DNA of 64,000 nt from Terrirubrum flagellatum (GCF_022059845.1 NZ_CP091853.1:62001-126000), one strand, 5' to 3'; counted from the stretch's first letter, positions 1 through 9,211 are shown. The notes: generated by a model not told the origin, from the sequence alone. Numbers and translations: made by a program.

Positions 1-396
1 CAGCCCGACTGCTTCAGGTTGCCGGAAACCGGTCGTCAGAAAAGCGCGCTGATAGCCTTGCCGTAGAGCTTGCGCTTCGAGTTCGGCGACGATCTTTCTG
101 GCGAGCCCTTGGCGGCGTTGGTCGCGCCGCACCCAGATGCGCTTCATTTCGGCGGTGGCGTCATCATAGCGCATGAACGCGCCACCACCGATAGTTTCTC
201 CGGCCTGCACGACAAGAAGGAAAGCGCCGGTCGGAGCCGCGAATGCGGCTGGCGGATAGCGATAGAGCTCGACTGACGCGTCCTCCCTCCCGGGGATATC
301 ACCATAGCGCCCGTTGTATTCGCGAATGAGATCATCGATGAGCGGCTTGGCGCGCGGATCCAGGGAGTTTGTGTAAAGGAACGAAAGATCGCTCAT
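1..396 (-). CDS. GNAT family N-acetyltransferase (C-terminus outside window)
   Basis: The reverse strand reads without a stop from an ATG at 396 to the window edge, giving the first 132 residues, beginning MSDLSFLYTNSLDPRAKPLI. The acetyl-CoA-binding signature of GNAT enzymes is visible near residues 98-105 (RRQGLARK), after a strand ending EMKRIWVRRD. It lies 10 bp downstream of the M20 amidohydrolase stop, so it is probably the last gene seen of the same leftward operon. In Bacillus ytm and yxe operons a GNAT enzyme N-acetylates S-modified cysteines before a YtnJ/YxeK monooxygenase acts. The presence of all three gene types suggests that role here, by inference. The domain call is firm; the substrate is not. 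Confidence 0.85.
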   Translation of the reverse strand, partial: MSDLSFLYTNSLDPRAKPLIDDLIREYNGRYGDIPGREDASVELYRYPPAAFAAPTGAFLLVVQAGETIGGGAFMRYDDATAEMKRIWVRRDQRRQGLARKIVAELEAQALRQGYQRAFLTTGFRQPEAVGL

Positions 397-406
397 TGGC
401 TTGCCT

Positions 407-1609
407 TCAGTGCGGATCTGTAGCGCGGGAGGGAGCGAGCGATCGCTCGACGAGCGCGGCCCAAAACGAGGCGGCAACCTCGATAATGTCATCGTTGAAG
501 TCGTATTCAGGGCTGTGCAGGGGCGCGGACGAACCGTTCCCGACGAACAAATATGCGCCCGGCCGCTTCTCGAGAAAGTATGCGAAATCCTCGCTGGCGG
601 TGCGCGGCGCGAACGGCGAAATCAGCCGCAAAGAACCGAAGAGATCGGCCGCGACTTCTCGCGCAAGTTCGGTCTGGCTGCGGTGGTTGACGACGGTTGG
701 ATATCCGCGTCGATAATCGACGTCAGCGGAAGCGCCAAAAGCTTCAGCCTGCCGGCTGGCGATTTCGACGATGCGGCTCTCGATCCGCTTTCTCACCTCG
801 TCCCTGAAGGTTCTCGTGGTGATTTGGAGCTCGACTTTGTCAGGAATGACGTTCGATGCGGTTCCGCCATGAATCGAGCCCACCGTAACGACCGCCATAT
901 CGAGCGGGTCGACGTTGCGGGACACGATTGTTTGCAGCGCGGTGACGACATGGGCAGCCGCGACAATCGGATCGACCGTCTCATGTGACGCCGCGCCGTG
1001 GCCGCCCTTACCCTTGACTGTGACGATAGCCTTGTCGACGGAGGCCATGGCGGGGCCTTCGACGAAACCAAAGGCGCCGGCGGGAACACTTGGCCAGTTG
1101 TGCAGCGCATAGATCGCATCGACGGGGAAGCGCTCCAGCACGCCGTCGGCGATCATCGCCTTTGCGCCCGCGCCAATTTCCTCTGCAGGTTGGAAGAAAA
1201 GACGCAAAGTTCCGTCAAAACGCCGCGTCTTTGCGAGATATCGCGCGGCCGCAAGCAAGATCGCCGTGTGGCCATCATGCCCGCACGCATGCATGCGTCC
1301 CGGGTGCTTGCTGGCGTATGAGAGGCCAGTGGCCTCCTGAATGGGAAGCGCATCGAAATCAGCTCGAATACCTATCGATCTGCGCTCCGTCCCGCATTTG
1401 AGGGTCGCGACTATGCCTGTCGTCGCGATATCTCGCGTGACGCGGTACCCCCAACTCTCAAGGAGTTCGGCGATCCATGCGGACGTCGCGAATTCCTTGA
1501 AGGCGAGCTCGGGCGCCTGGTGAAACTCGCGACGCAAGGCGACGAAATCGCCGGAAAACGCGCCAATTGTAGTCCGAATTGTCGAGGGGACGCCGATATG
1601 AATGGTCAT
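407..1609 (-). CDS. M20D-family amidohydrolase / N-acyl-amino-acid deacylase
   Basis: This 400-residue protein is a metal-dependent amidohydrolase of the hippurate hydrolase / N-acetyl-amino-acid deacetylase type. Visible hallmarks are IRADFDALPIQE, MHACGHDGHTA (metal-binding Cys and His) and FFQPAEE (metal-binding and catalytic Glu), followed by the dimerisation-domain stretch KGKGGHGA. Length is normal for the family. Its ATG overlaps the TGA of the upstream monooxygenase gene by 4 bp, so the two are translationally coupled. By analogy with Bacillus YtnL and YxeP, its likely job is deacetylating an N-acetylcysteine derivative. Other N-acyl amino acids are possible substrates. Confidence 0.93.
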   Translation of the reverse strand: MTIHIGVPSTIRTTIGAFSGDFVALRREFHQAPELAFKEFATSAWIAELLESWGYRVTRDIATTGIVATLKCGTERRSIGIRADFDALPIQEATGLSYASKHPGRMHACGHDGHTAILLAAARYLAKTRRFDGTLRLFFQPAEEIGAGAKAMIADGVLERFPVDAIYALHNWPSVPAGAFGFVEGPAMASVDKAIVTVKGKGGHGAASHETVDPIVAAAHVVTALQTIVSRNVDPLDMAVVTVGSIHGGTASNVIPDKVELQITTRTFRDEVRKRIESRIVEIASRQAEAFGASADVDYRRGYPTVVNHRSQTELAREVAADLFGSLRLISPFAPRTASEDFAYFLEKRPGAYLFVGNGSSAPLHSPEYDFNDDIIEVAASFWAALVERSLAPSRATDPH

Positions 1610-2955
1610 CTCGCCAACGCCTTGGGCTGGCTTGCGTGTGCCGCGTCGTAGCGGCTGGCTTTCCGAGGGAGGCCCAGATGGTCGCGCAGAGTGGCGCCAG
1701 GCAGGTCGCGACTGTAACGACCCTGAGCTTCGAGCTCGGGAACCACCAGAGCAATGAAGTCGTCGAGGCCTTGGGCGATCACGGGAAAGCCGAGGATGAA
1801 GCCGTCGGCGGCGCCGGCGTCAATCCAGCGAATGATCTCGTCAGCGACGCGTTTGCCCGCGCCGATAAAGTTCGGTTTCGGGGTTGCGGCTTCCAGAGCC
1901 GCCTCGCGAAGAGTCTGGCCCCTGGCTTTCGCGTTCGCCTTGATGCAGTCCGTTGTCGAGCGGAAACTGTTCTTGCCGAGATCGCCCAGCTCTGGAAATG
2001 GCGCATCGAGCGAGTATTGAGTGAAATCGTGATGGTCGAAAAAGCGGCCGAGATAGGCGAGCGCTTCCTCGATTGAGATGAGGTCCTTGATCACCCGATA
2101 TTTTTCGTCGGCCTCCGCGTCGGTTCGTCCGACGATGGGGCCGATGCCAGGATATATCTTGACGTCATCGGCGGAGCGGCCCTGCGCGACGGCGCTTGTC
2201 TTGACCTGACGCGAGAAGGTTCGGGTTTCTTCGAGGCTTGGCGAATGGGTGAAGACGGCGTCGGCGTACTTGCCGGCGAGTCCGATGCCGGCGTCCGACG
2301 AGCCGGCCTGGAAAATCACCGGCTGTCCCTGAGCCGAGCGGCCGATATTCAGCGGGCCTTCGACCTCGAAGAAGCGGCCTTTATGGCTGAGAGTGTGCAT
2401 CTTCTCGCGATCGAAGAACTGGCCTGTTTCGCGATTGCGCACGATAGCGTCGTCTTCCCAGGAGTCCCACAGCCCCTGAGCGACCGCGAGATACTCGTCG
2501 GCAATCTGGTAACGCAGAGCATGTTCCGGATGGGATCGGCTGTAGTTTTTCGCCGAGCCTTCGAGCGGCGACGTCACGACGTTCCAGCCAGCCCGTCCTC
2601 CGCTAATGAGATCGAGTGACGCAAGCTGACGCGCGATCGTGTAGGGATCGGAGTACGAGGTCGAAACCGTGCCAGCGAGACCGATCTTTGTCGTCCGCGC
2701 CGCCAATGCAGATAAAATCGTCAAGGGCTCAAAGCGGTTGAGAAAATGCGGGATCGACTTGTCATTGATATACAGACCGTCCGCGACGAACCCGAAGGAG
2801 ATGCCTGCCGCCTCTGCCTTGAGCGCAGTCGAGACATAGAAGTCGAAATTCACGCTAGCGTCGGCGGGCCCGCTGGGATGGCGCCAGGAGTTCATATGGC
2901 TGCCTGCGCCCTGCAGCATGATCCCGAAGTTGATCTTCCGAGTGCTCATCGTCAT
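1606..2955 (-). CDS. FMN-dependent monooxygenase, NtaA/SnaA/DszA family, YtnJ/CmoJ-like
   Basis: A 449-residue flavin-dependent monooxygenase of the bacterial-luciferase superfamily. It uses reduced FMN from a separate reductase. Signature segments are SWRHP near residue 24, KSIPHFLNRFEPLTILSAL, GGRAGWNVVTS and VIFQAGSS. The segment from ADGLYINDKSIPHFLNRFEP onward is, from memory, strikingly close to Bacillus subtilis YtnJ (CmoJ), which acts on N-acetylated S-alkylcysteine in a cysteine salvage pathway. It sits between a second luciferase-like gene (20 bp upstream) and the M20 deacylase (4 bp overlap). The family call is firm; the substrate is inferred from context. Confidence 0.93.
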   Translation of the reverse strand: MTMSTRKINFGIMLQGAGSHMNSWRHPSGPADASVNFDFYVSTALKAEAAGISFGFVADGLYINDKSIPHFLNRFEPLTILSALAARTTKIGLAGTVSTSYSDPYTIARQLASLDLISGGRAGWNVVTSPLEGSAKNYSRSHPEHALRYQIADEYLAVAQGLWDSWEDDAIVRNRETGQFFDREKMHTLSHKGRFFEVEGPLNIGRSAQGQPVIFQAGSSDAGIGLAGKYADAVFTHSPSLEETRTFSRQVKTSAVAQGRSADDVKIYPGIGPIVGRTDAEADEKYRVIKDLISIEEALAYLGRFFDHHDFTQYSLDAPFPELGDLGKNSFRSTTDCIKANAKARGQTLREAALEAATPKPNFIGAGKRVADEIIRWIDAGAADGFILGFPVIAQGLDDFIALVVPELEAQGRYSRDLPGATLRDHLGLPRKASRYDAAHASQPKALAR

Positions 2956-2975
2956 GTTCCGATTCGGCTTGGTTC

Positions 2976-3977
2976 TTACGCGGCAATCGTCTGCGACTGT
3001 CCGGCGATAAGTTGGATGCTCGAAATGCGCGCTTCAGGATCGGCCACTGGAGTGTCGATCACGAACTCCTCAATGCCGAAGCGGTGCGCGAACTCGTGTA
3101 ACTGAGACCGCACCTGTTCCGGCGCTCCCGCAACGACCTGCGTATTTCTTTCTTCAAGGCTGTATTCGCTTGCTCCAGCCTGTTGAGCGAAGTCCGCCGC
3201 CTGCTGTGCGCTTCCGACGTTCACGCTGCGACCGTCAGGAAGTGTCAGCCGGAACACGCGCACATGCGACACCGCCTCTCGAGCGCGGGCTGTGGACTCG
3301 GCGGCGAATGCATAGAGCGCCAGCAATGGTGAACGGCCGGCGGCTTCGCCATAGACCCCGGCGCAACGCTCGATATTGTCGGGATCGCTATTGAAGTGTC
3401 CGGCATAGACAAAGTTCCAGCCTAGCCTTGCCGCAAGCGCTGCGCTCTCCGGACTGCCGCCGAGCAGGAACCGCTCGGGCTTCGTAGACACTTGTGGGTT
3501 CGCCACTACGTCCTTGAACGGGTGAGCTGCAGGTATCTGGTCGCTGAGAAAATCATCGAGATCTCTCAATTGCTCGTCGAACGAGGAAAGATCAGTTGCG
3601 CGGTGCTTCGACTGCAAAGCCCGCGCGGAAGCTGGCAGTCCGCCGGGCGCCTTGCCGATCCCGAGATCTATGCGGCCAGGCGCGAGAGCCGATAGCACCT
3701 TGAATATTTCGGCCACTTTATACGGGCTGTAATGCTGCAGCAGAATTCCGCCGGTTCCAATGCGGATATGAGAAGTTTGCGCCAAGAGGTAAGCTGCGAG
3801 GACTTCAGGAGCAGAGCCAGCAAGACCTGGAGCCCCATGATGTTCGGCCAACCAGAGGCGGCGATAGCCGCATGCTTCGGCTGTTTGCGCGAATCGAACG
3901 CTGGTCGCGAGCGCGTCCTCGCCGGCCGCGTCAGGAGGAACGGGGCTCTTGTCGAGGAGACTAAGCGTGTAGGCCAT
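2976..3977 (-). CDS. LLM class flavin-dependent oxidoreductase (MsnO8-like)
   Basis: A luciferase-like monooxygenase of about 333 residues. The ATG at 3977 is chosen because the family typically starts with a strand like MAYTLSLLDKSPVPPDA; an upstream in-frame ATG at 4046 would add 23 residues without similarity. Family features are LAEHHGAPGLAGSAPEV, the glycine-rich IRIGTGGILLQHYSPYKVAE and GRIDLGIGKAPGG. It is the first gene of the leftward operon and faces the SsuA-like gene across a 491-bp divergent region. It may supply a second oxidation step, or handle a related organosulfur compound. Substrate unknown. Confidence 0.88.
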   Translation of the reverse strand: MAYTLSLLDKSPVPPDAAGEDALATSVRFAQTAEACGYRRLWLAEHHGAPGLAGSAPEVLAAYLLAQTSHIRIGTGGILLQHYSPYKVAEIFKVLSALAPGRIDLGIGKAPGGLPASARALQSKHRATDLSSFDEQLRDLDDFLSDQIPAAHPFKDVVANPQVSTKPERFLLGGSPESAALAARLGWNFVYAGHFNSDPDNIERCAGVYGEAAGRSPLLALYAFAAESTARAREAVSHVRVFRLTLPDGRSVNVGSAQQAADFAQQAGASEYSLEERNTQVVAGAPEQVRSQLHEFAHRFGIEEFVIDTPVADPEARISSIQLIAGQSQTIAA

Positions 3978-4468
3978 GCGAACGATGATCTTCGGTGTTT
4001 GCTGATGCAAATAGAGGCCACAGTTTTCGGTAGAAAGTCCGGCCAAAGTTATTGCCGTTGTCGAAAGACGCTTCCTTTCAACGCGCGAACGCGATCATAA
4101 TTATGTTGTTCGGTGTTTATCTGTTGGCTTGCTTTCTCGCCTGAATAACTCGTTTGTTGCGCAAGAATTGGATTCCACACAGAAGAACTGTTTTGCGCAA
4201 CAAAGAGAGCCTGCATCAGTTCTCGGAAAGTCGTTCGAGCGTGAACGCAATGTGTGGCGCTGCGATCCGAGGGTGCCAGACAAGATTCATCTGCGCCAGA
4301 GTGAACCTATCTGCGCTGGGTGCCGAGTTGGAGAATAGTCTTCGTCGCCAAGCCACGTTTTCGAAAGGTCATTCGTTTGACGGAAAGAGGCCGGCGACGC
4401 CAATATTTCAGAACGCGTCTTTGCGGTCGGAAGACGACAGACGGCTGAAATCCGTGTGAGGGAGCGAA
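3978..4468. promoter_or_regulatory. Divergent intergenic region between two organosulfur operons
   Basis: No convincing gene lies here; the short frames overlapping it show no coding character. It must carry promoters for both the leftward monooxygenase operon and the rightward ssu-like operon. Its most obvious structure is the paired TTGCGCAA inverted repeat at 4153-4204, listed separately. An AT-rich stretch with ATAATTAT near 4097-4106 could contain a -10 element. Confidence 0.55.
4153..4204. promoter_or_regulatory. 12-bp inverted repeat with two TTGCGCAA palindromes (candidate operator)
   Basis: TTTGTTGCGCAA at 4153-4164 is exactly mirrored by TTGCGCAACAAA at 4193-4204, with 28 bp between. 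Each arm contains the self-complementary octamer TTGCGCAA, so two identical dyads lie with centres 36 bp apart, on nearly the same helix face. That arrangement is typical of cooperative binding sites for a dimeric regulator. No regulator gene is adjacent. Confidence 0.55.
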
Positions 4469-5488
4469 GTGCTTAGCAATTCTATACCGGCGAGCTTGCT
4501 CTCGGGTTTGCGACGCGCAGTGTTGGCGCCTTTGCTGATGTGCGGATTTGCAGCTTTTGCTGGAGCAGCTTGGGCGCAGAGCCCTCCGACCGTAAGACTT
4601 GTCGTCGCTGACCAGAATGAGCAGCTGCAAACACTGATGCGCGCTTCTGGCGCTCAGGCGCGACTGTCGAGCGTCGTTACTTACGCCAACTTCCTCGGTG
4701 GTCCCGCGATCCTTGAGGCCTTTCGAGCGGGCGCGCTGGATTTGGCGACCGTGGGCAACACGCCGCCAATCCAGGCTCATGCGGCCGGCGAGCTTATTCC
4801 AATTGTCGCGGCGCGAACCTCGTCCGAGGCTGACTACTTCTTCGCCGTGCGACCGGGCTTGACGGTCGACCGCCTTGAGGAGCTTCGAGGGAAGAGCATC
4901 GCTTACGGCGAGGGGACCGGCCGACAGCCTTTCGTGCTCAATGCGCTCAAACTTGCCGGCCTCACGAGAAAGGATGTGCGTCTCGTGCCGCTGCGGGCGG
5001 CCGATTTTCCGGACGCGATTCGCAGTGGTCAGGTGGATGTGGCAGCGTTGAACGAGCCGCACTTCTCCCGTTACCTCGCGGACTTCTCAGATCGTGGTGC
5101 GAGCGCGATTCCCAAGGAGCAAAACGATCGGCTCCCCAGAAGTTTGACCTATCTCTATGCGAGCAAGAGAGCTTTGGATGATCCTGCCAAGGGCGCGGCG
5201 ATCCGCGAATTCGTTAGCGCCTGGATCAGCGCAAGTCGATGGTCGAACGACAATACCGATGCATGGATCGACGCCTATTACGTCAAACGCCAGAACCTGA
5301 AAGCGGTCGACGCTCGCAAGATTGTTGCATCAGAAGGACGCTATGAGTTCCCGTCACTTGCGAGTCTTATTCCAAAACAGCAGTCATTGATCGACGTGAT
5401 CTACGAGGCCGGTGATCTCCCGAAGCGGCTCGATGCGCGAGACGAATTCGATCTGCGTTTCGATGAACTCATCGGAAAAACAAATTGA
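4469..5488 (+). CDS. ABC transporter substrate-binding protein, SsuA-like (aliphatic sulfonate/organosulfur)
   Basis: A 339-residue periplasmic receptor of the nitrate/sulfonate/taurine family. The GTG start at 4469 is preceded by GAGGGAG and gives a Sec signal peptide ending near AGAAWAQ (about residue 37). Family features are the glycine-threonine loop DLATVGNTPPIQAHAAG, the LEELRGKSIAYGEGTG segment and QVDVAALNEP. It is followed 28 bp later by its permease and then the ATPase. It likely delivers sulfonates or related organosulfur compounds to the monooxygenases encoded next to it. Confidence 0.9.
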   Translation: MLSNSIPASLLSGLRRAVLAPLLMCGFAAFAGAAWAQSPPTVRLVVADQNEQLQTLMRASGAQARLSSVVTYANFLGGPAILEAFRAGALDLATVGNTPPIQAHAAGELIPIVAARTSSEADYFFAVRPGLTVDRLEELRGKSIAYGEGTGRQPFVLNALKLAGLTRKDVRLVPLRAADFPDAIRSGQVDVAALNEPHFSRYLADFSDRGASAIPKEQNDRLPRSLTYLYASKRALDDPAKGAAIREFVSAWISASRWSNDNTDAWIDAYYVKRQNLKAVDARKIVASEGRYEFPSLASLIPKQQSLIDVIYEAGDLPKRLDARDEFDLRFDELIGKTN

Positions 5489-5516
5489 GCCAGACGACTT
5501 TGGTCGAGATCGCGTC

Positions 5517-6380
5517 ATGACTCTGTCGATGCATGCTCCCGAGATGATGGCGGACATCGCGCGATTAGCCGGGCGGCCAGCGGCGGCGGCCCAGCAGGGG
5601 CGCGCACCGGAGCTTGCGCCGAGACGACTGCGGCGGGGAGCCGTTCTGCTGGGTCCGGCGGCGCTCGTCATCATTTGGGAGTTGGCGTCGGCGACGGGTT
5701 GGCTCTCGCCGAAGTTTCTTGCGGCGCCCTCGACGGCTCTCACGACGGGATTTGAACTCATCAGCTCCGGCGCACTGGTTGAACATTTTCTCGCGTCTGC
5801 GAAGCGAGCCTATCTCGGACTTGGACTTGGGGTCGCGGTCGGCCTTGCGCTTGCGCTGGCCGCCGGCCTGAGTCGCATTGGTGAGGCTTCGATCGATGGG
5901 CTTGTCCAGATCAAGCGCGCCATTCCGACTTTGGCGCTGATCCCCCTTGCGATCCTTTGGCTCGGCATCGGCGAAGCGATGAAGATCGCGTTGATCGCAT
6001 CCAGCGTGCTCGTGCCGGTCTACATCAACACCCATGCTTCGTTGAAAGGCATCGATATCCGCCATGTCGAGCTGGCGCGAAGCGTTGGACTAACCCGCGG
6101 AGCCTTCTTGCGAGAAGTGGCGCTTCCCGGCGCGCTCCCTGGATTCTTTACCGGCCTCCGCCTTGCCGTGACCACGTGCTGGACCGCGCTCGTGGTGCTC
6201 GAGCAGATCAACACCAGCGAAGGCATTGGCTATCTTATGAACCGCGCGCGCGACTATGGCCAAACTGATATCATCGTGGTCGGCCTCGCGATCTATGCCG
6301 CGCTTGGTCTCGGATCCGACTTCGCTGTGCGTTTCTGGGAGCGCAGGGCGCTATCCTATCGCAGGGCGCTCGCATCATGA
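5517..6380 (+). CDS. ABC transporter permease, SsuC-like
   Basis: Inner-membrane permease of the sulfonate/taurine/nitrate importer family, about 287 residues from the ATG at 5517. Earlier in-frame starts would overlap the receptor gene. It has several hydrophobic segments, beginning AVLLGPAALVIIWELASA, and the EAA coupling loop near ELARSVGLTRGAFLREVALPGALPG. Its end overlaps the ATPase gene by 4 bp (ATGA). It forms the membrane pore of the importer with the genes on either side. Confidence 0.9.
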   Translation: MTLSMHAPEMMADIARLAGRPAAAAQQGRAPELAPRRLRRGAVLLGPAALVIIWELASATGWLSPKFLAAPSTALTTGFELISSGALVEHFLASAKRAYLGLGLGVAVGLALALAAGLSRIGEASIDGLVQIKRAIPTLALIPLAILWLGIGEAMKIALIASSVLVPVYINTHASLKGIDIRHVELARSVGLTRGAFLREVALPGALPGFFTGLRLAVTTCWTALVVLEQINTSEGIGYLMNRARDYGQTDIIVVGLAIYAALGLGSDFAVRFWERRALSYRRALAS

Positions 6381-7114
6381 ACGCTTCCGCTCATCCACTT
6401 CGCCTGGAGGTCGCGCCGGCAGTCAGCCTGCGCCGCGTCACTCGTCGCTTCTCCGGGCGCGACGTTCTGCGTGAGGTCTCGTTTGACCTTGCTTCTGGCG
6501 AGTTCGTGGCGTTGATCGGGAAAAGCGGCTCCGGTAAGAGCACCTTGCTTCGCGCCATCGCCGGGCTTGATGACGACGCGGAGCGAGAAGGCGAAATCAG
6601 CGCCCCATCCGATCGATCAGTGCTCTTCCAGGACTCCCGGCTGCTGCCGTGGAAAAACGTTCTGCAAAACGTCATTTTCGGCTTTCGTGCGGCTGATAGC
6701 GAAGCGCGTGGTCGAGCTGCTCTGGCCGACGTCGGCCTATCTGGGCGCGAGAGCGCTTGGCCGAACGCGCTGTCGGGCGGCGAGCAGCAGCGGGTCGCTC
6801 TCGCCCGCTCGCTGGTTCGCCAGCCGCGATTGCTGCTCGCGGACGAACCTTTCGGCGCGCTGGATGCGCTGACCCGGATCAAGATGCACGAACTGCTTTT
6901 CCATCTGATCCGGCAACGCTTGCCGACTGTGTTGCTCGTCACCCACGATGTCGACGAAGCGATCAAACTCGCCGACCGTGTGATTGTTGTAGATAACGGG
7001 CGCGTCGTTGCTGATCGTGAGATCAGGCTGCGGCATCCCCGCGCGAAGGACGACCACTTCGACGGATTGCGCGCCGAGCTTCTGGCGGCGCTCGGCGTCA
7101 CCGATGGCGTTTGA
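6377..7114 (+). CDS. ABC transporter ATP-binding protein, SsuB-like
   Basis: A 245-residue ATPase of the sulfonate/nitrate importer family. Walker A GKSGSGKST is near residues 53-61, the Q-loop segment is VLFQDSRLLPWKNV, the signature LSGGEQQRVALARS is near residue 134, Walker B is LLLADEPFGALD, and the switch His lies in VTHDVDEA. It overlaps the permease by 4 bp and precedes a monooxygenase by 25 bp, all in one rightward operon. Confidence 0.93.
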   Translation: MNASAHPLRLEVAPAVSLRRVTRRFSGRDVLREVSFDLASGEFVALIGKSGSGKSTLLRAIAGLDDDAEREGEISAPSDRSVLFQDSRLLPWKNVLQNVIFGFRAADSEARGRAALADVGLSGRESAWPNALSGGEQQRVALARSLVRQPRLLLADEPFGALDALTRIKMHELLFHLIRQRLPTVLLVTHDVDEAIKLADRVIVVDNGRVVADREIRLRHPRAKDDHFDGLRAELLAALGVTDGV

Positions 7115-7139
7115 GCCGTCTGAGAGAGGATCAACCGCG

Positions 7140-8489
7140 ATGAGCCGAGAGCTCCATCTCAATCTGTTCATCCATGGTCGAGGCCATCACGAGACGGCCT
7201 GGCGACATGCAGATTCCACCAAGAAAGCACTGACCGATCTCACCTACTATCGAGATCTCGCCTTGGCGGCTGAGGCCGCGAAGCTGGATTCTATTTTCTT
7301 CGCGGATCAATTGGCCCTCGGCGACGAGTTGCAGCACGCCGCCCGAGGCGAACTGGAGCCGTTGACATTGCTCGGCTCGCTTGCGGCCTTGACGGAGCGT
7401 ATTGGCCTCATCGCAACAGCGTCCACGACGTATAGCGAGCCCTACAATCTCGCCAGACAATTCGCGTCGCTCGATCATCTCAGCAATGGCCGGGTCGGCT
7501 GGAACATCGTCACTTCCTGGGCACCGGGCGCCGCGGTTAATTTTGGCCAGAGCAAGCAAGCGGGGCTGGACCAGCGCTATGAGCGCGCCAACGAGTTCGT
7601 GGAGGTCGTGTCGAAGCTTTGGGATAGCTGGGCGCGGGACGCGATTGTCGACGATCGCGAAAGGGGGGTCTATGCGCGCCCCGATCTCATTCAATCCGCC
7701 GGCCATCGCGGCAAGCATTTCGCTGTCGCGGGCGCGCTTAATGTTTCGCGTTCCCCGCAGGGCAGACCGGTATTTGTCCAGGCGGGCTCTTCCACAGATG
7801 GGCGAGCCTTTGCGGCGCGATACGCCGAAGCGATTTTCACCGCACATCTTCAGAAAGAAAGCGCTATCGCTTTCTATTCCGACATCAAGACGCAGGCTCG
7901 CGCGCTAGGCCGCCGCCCCGATCAGATCGTCATACTGCCGGGGATCAGCGCAGCAATTGGACCCACTGAAGCTGAAGCGAAACAAGTCTGGGAAGAGCTC
8001 AACGATCTCTCACACCCAAGTGTCGGCTTGTCGCGGCTGTCCAACCGGTTCGGCGGCCATGACTTCTCGCATCTGAAACTCGATCAGGTCCTGTCTATCG
8101 ACGATTTCCCGGATCCGGCGGAAGTTCAGGCGTCCCGCAGCCGCGCTCAATCGATCAGGGACTTCGTCGCACGCGAACGGCCAACGTTGCGAGGGTTGTT
8201 GCACAGCCTAGCGGGCGCCCGGGGGCACTTCACCGCAACCGGGGCGCCCGAGCAAATCGCCGATATCATTGAAGACTGGTTCGTTTCGGGCGCGGCCGAC
8301 GGGTTCAACGTGATGCCGCCAATCCTGCCAACGCAGTTTGATCTCTTCGCGAGCGAGGTGATCCCCCTTTTGCGCAAACGCGGCCTGTTCAGAAGCGAGT
8401 ATCGCGACGGAACGCTACGCGATCGGCTTGGTCTCGACCCAACGCCGAGCCGCTTCGACAGACCAGCGCGACAGCTCCTCTCGGCCTAG
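7140..8489 (+). CDS. FMN-dependent monooxygenase, NtaA/SnaA/DszA family
   Basis: About 449 residues from the ATG at 7140, which has a GAGAGGA ribosome-binding site upstream; a longer frame starting at 7008 runs through the ATPase gene and is not used. Features are HHETAWRHADS, the segment EPLTLLGSLAALTERIGL, GRVGWNIVTSW and VFVQAGSSTDG, shared with YxeK/YtnJ, nitrilotriacetate and dibenzothiophene-sulfone monooxygenases. It is the last gene of the ssu-like operon and is a paralogue of the enzyme at 1606-2955. It probably oxidises the compound imported by the neighbouring ABC system. Confidence 0.93.
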   Translation: MSRELHLNLFIHGRGHHETAWRHADSTKKALTDLTYYRDLALAAEAAKLDSIFFADQLALGDELQHAARGELEPLTLLGSLAALTERIGLIATASTTYSEPYNLARQFASLDHLSNGRVGWNIVTSWAPGAAVNFGQSKQAGLDQRYERANEFVEVVSKLWDSWARDAIVDDRERGVYARPDLIQSAGHRGKHFAVAGALNVSRSPQGRPVFVQAGSSTDGRAFAARYAEAIFTAHLQKESAIAFYSDIKTQARALGRRPDQIVILPGISAAIGPTEAEAKQVWEELNDLSHPSVGLSRLSNRFGGHDFSHLKLDQVLSIDDFPDPAEVQASRSRAQSIRDFVARERPTLRGLLHSLAGARGHFTATGAPEQIADIIEDWFVSGAADGFNVMPPILPTQFDLFASEVIPLLRKRGLFRSEYRDGTLRDRLGLDPTPSRFDRPARQLLSA

Positions 8490-8768
8490 TCGCTCGCGCT
8501 CGTCGGCGCACACGAGGCGACTACCGCTTCTTGTAGATCAAGCGACGAGGTGCTGACATCGGAGCTGTTGGAAGGGCCGCCGGAACTGAAGGGACTACAT
8601 TTTCTTGTGATAGTCGAAGCTGTGCAGGTTATTCTCCGAGGTCGATCACATTTGGAAAATGCTTCGTTTGACGCTCCATGGCTTGGAGTGGACTCTAGAC
8701 TCAGCCGAGAGTTGATGTTCGCTCGTTTGCAAGCGAGCGCCTGATCCAGCCACTTTCCGGAGTGAACA

Positions 8769-8957
8769 ATGTTTCTCGACATCCTCAGATGGTTGTGGAC
8801 CAATCTCCGCTGGACATCCGCTGTCGAAGCCGAGGAAGCCTATCAGTCTCTGTGGGACGACGCGAAGTCAGATGATGATCAAGAGCGAAAGCTGGTCCGG
8901 CGGGTAATTGAAGAACAGCGTCGCGGCGAATGGGTTGGCGGAGCTCCTATTGTGTGA
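8769..8957 (+). CDS. Small hypothetical protein, 62 residues
   Basis: An ATG at 8769 is preceded by CCGGAG at a suitable distance. The product starts MFLDILRWLWTNLRW and then becomes strongly charged and helical (DDAKSDDDQERKLVRRVIEE). No family is recognised. It is the only plausible gene in the 720-bp gap 8490-9211; the remaining frames there look like noise. Existence is uncertain. Confidence 0.35.
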   Translation: MFLDILRWLWTNLRWTSAVEAEEAYQSLWDDAKSDDDQERKLVRRVIEEQRRGEWVGGAPIV

Positions 8958-9211
8958 CTTGCTGCTGCGAGACAGCCGCTCGAGCGATCCATACGAGTCT
9001 TCCCGGTCTCGACGCCGACCGGGCAATGGCGAACTCGTGGGTCACCTCAAGATTGCAAGCGCTCAGCAGCGATTGCCCGAGGAACAGCCATTCACGCGCA
9101 ACGAAAACGCTTCTATCCGATGCGCTAAGTTTAGGTGATCATGCTCTACAGAAGGACGCCCGTTTGCGTTAGTTATGCGCGGACTTTAAGCAAAGAGGAT
9201 GTGATCGCGTC

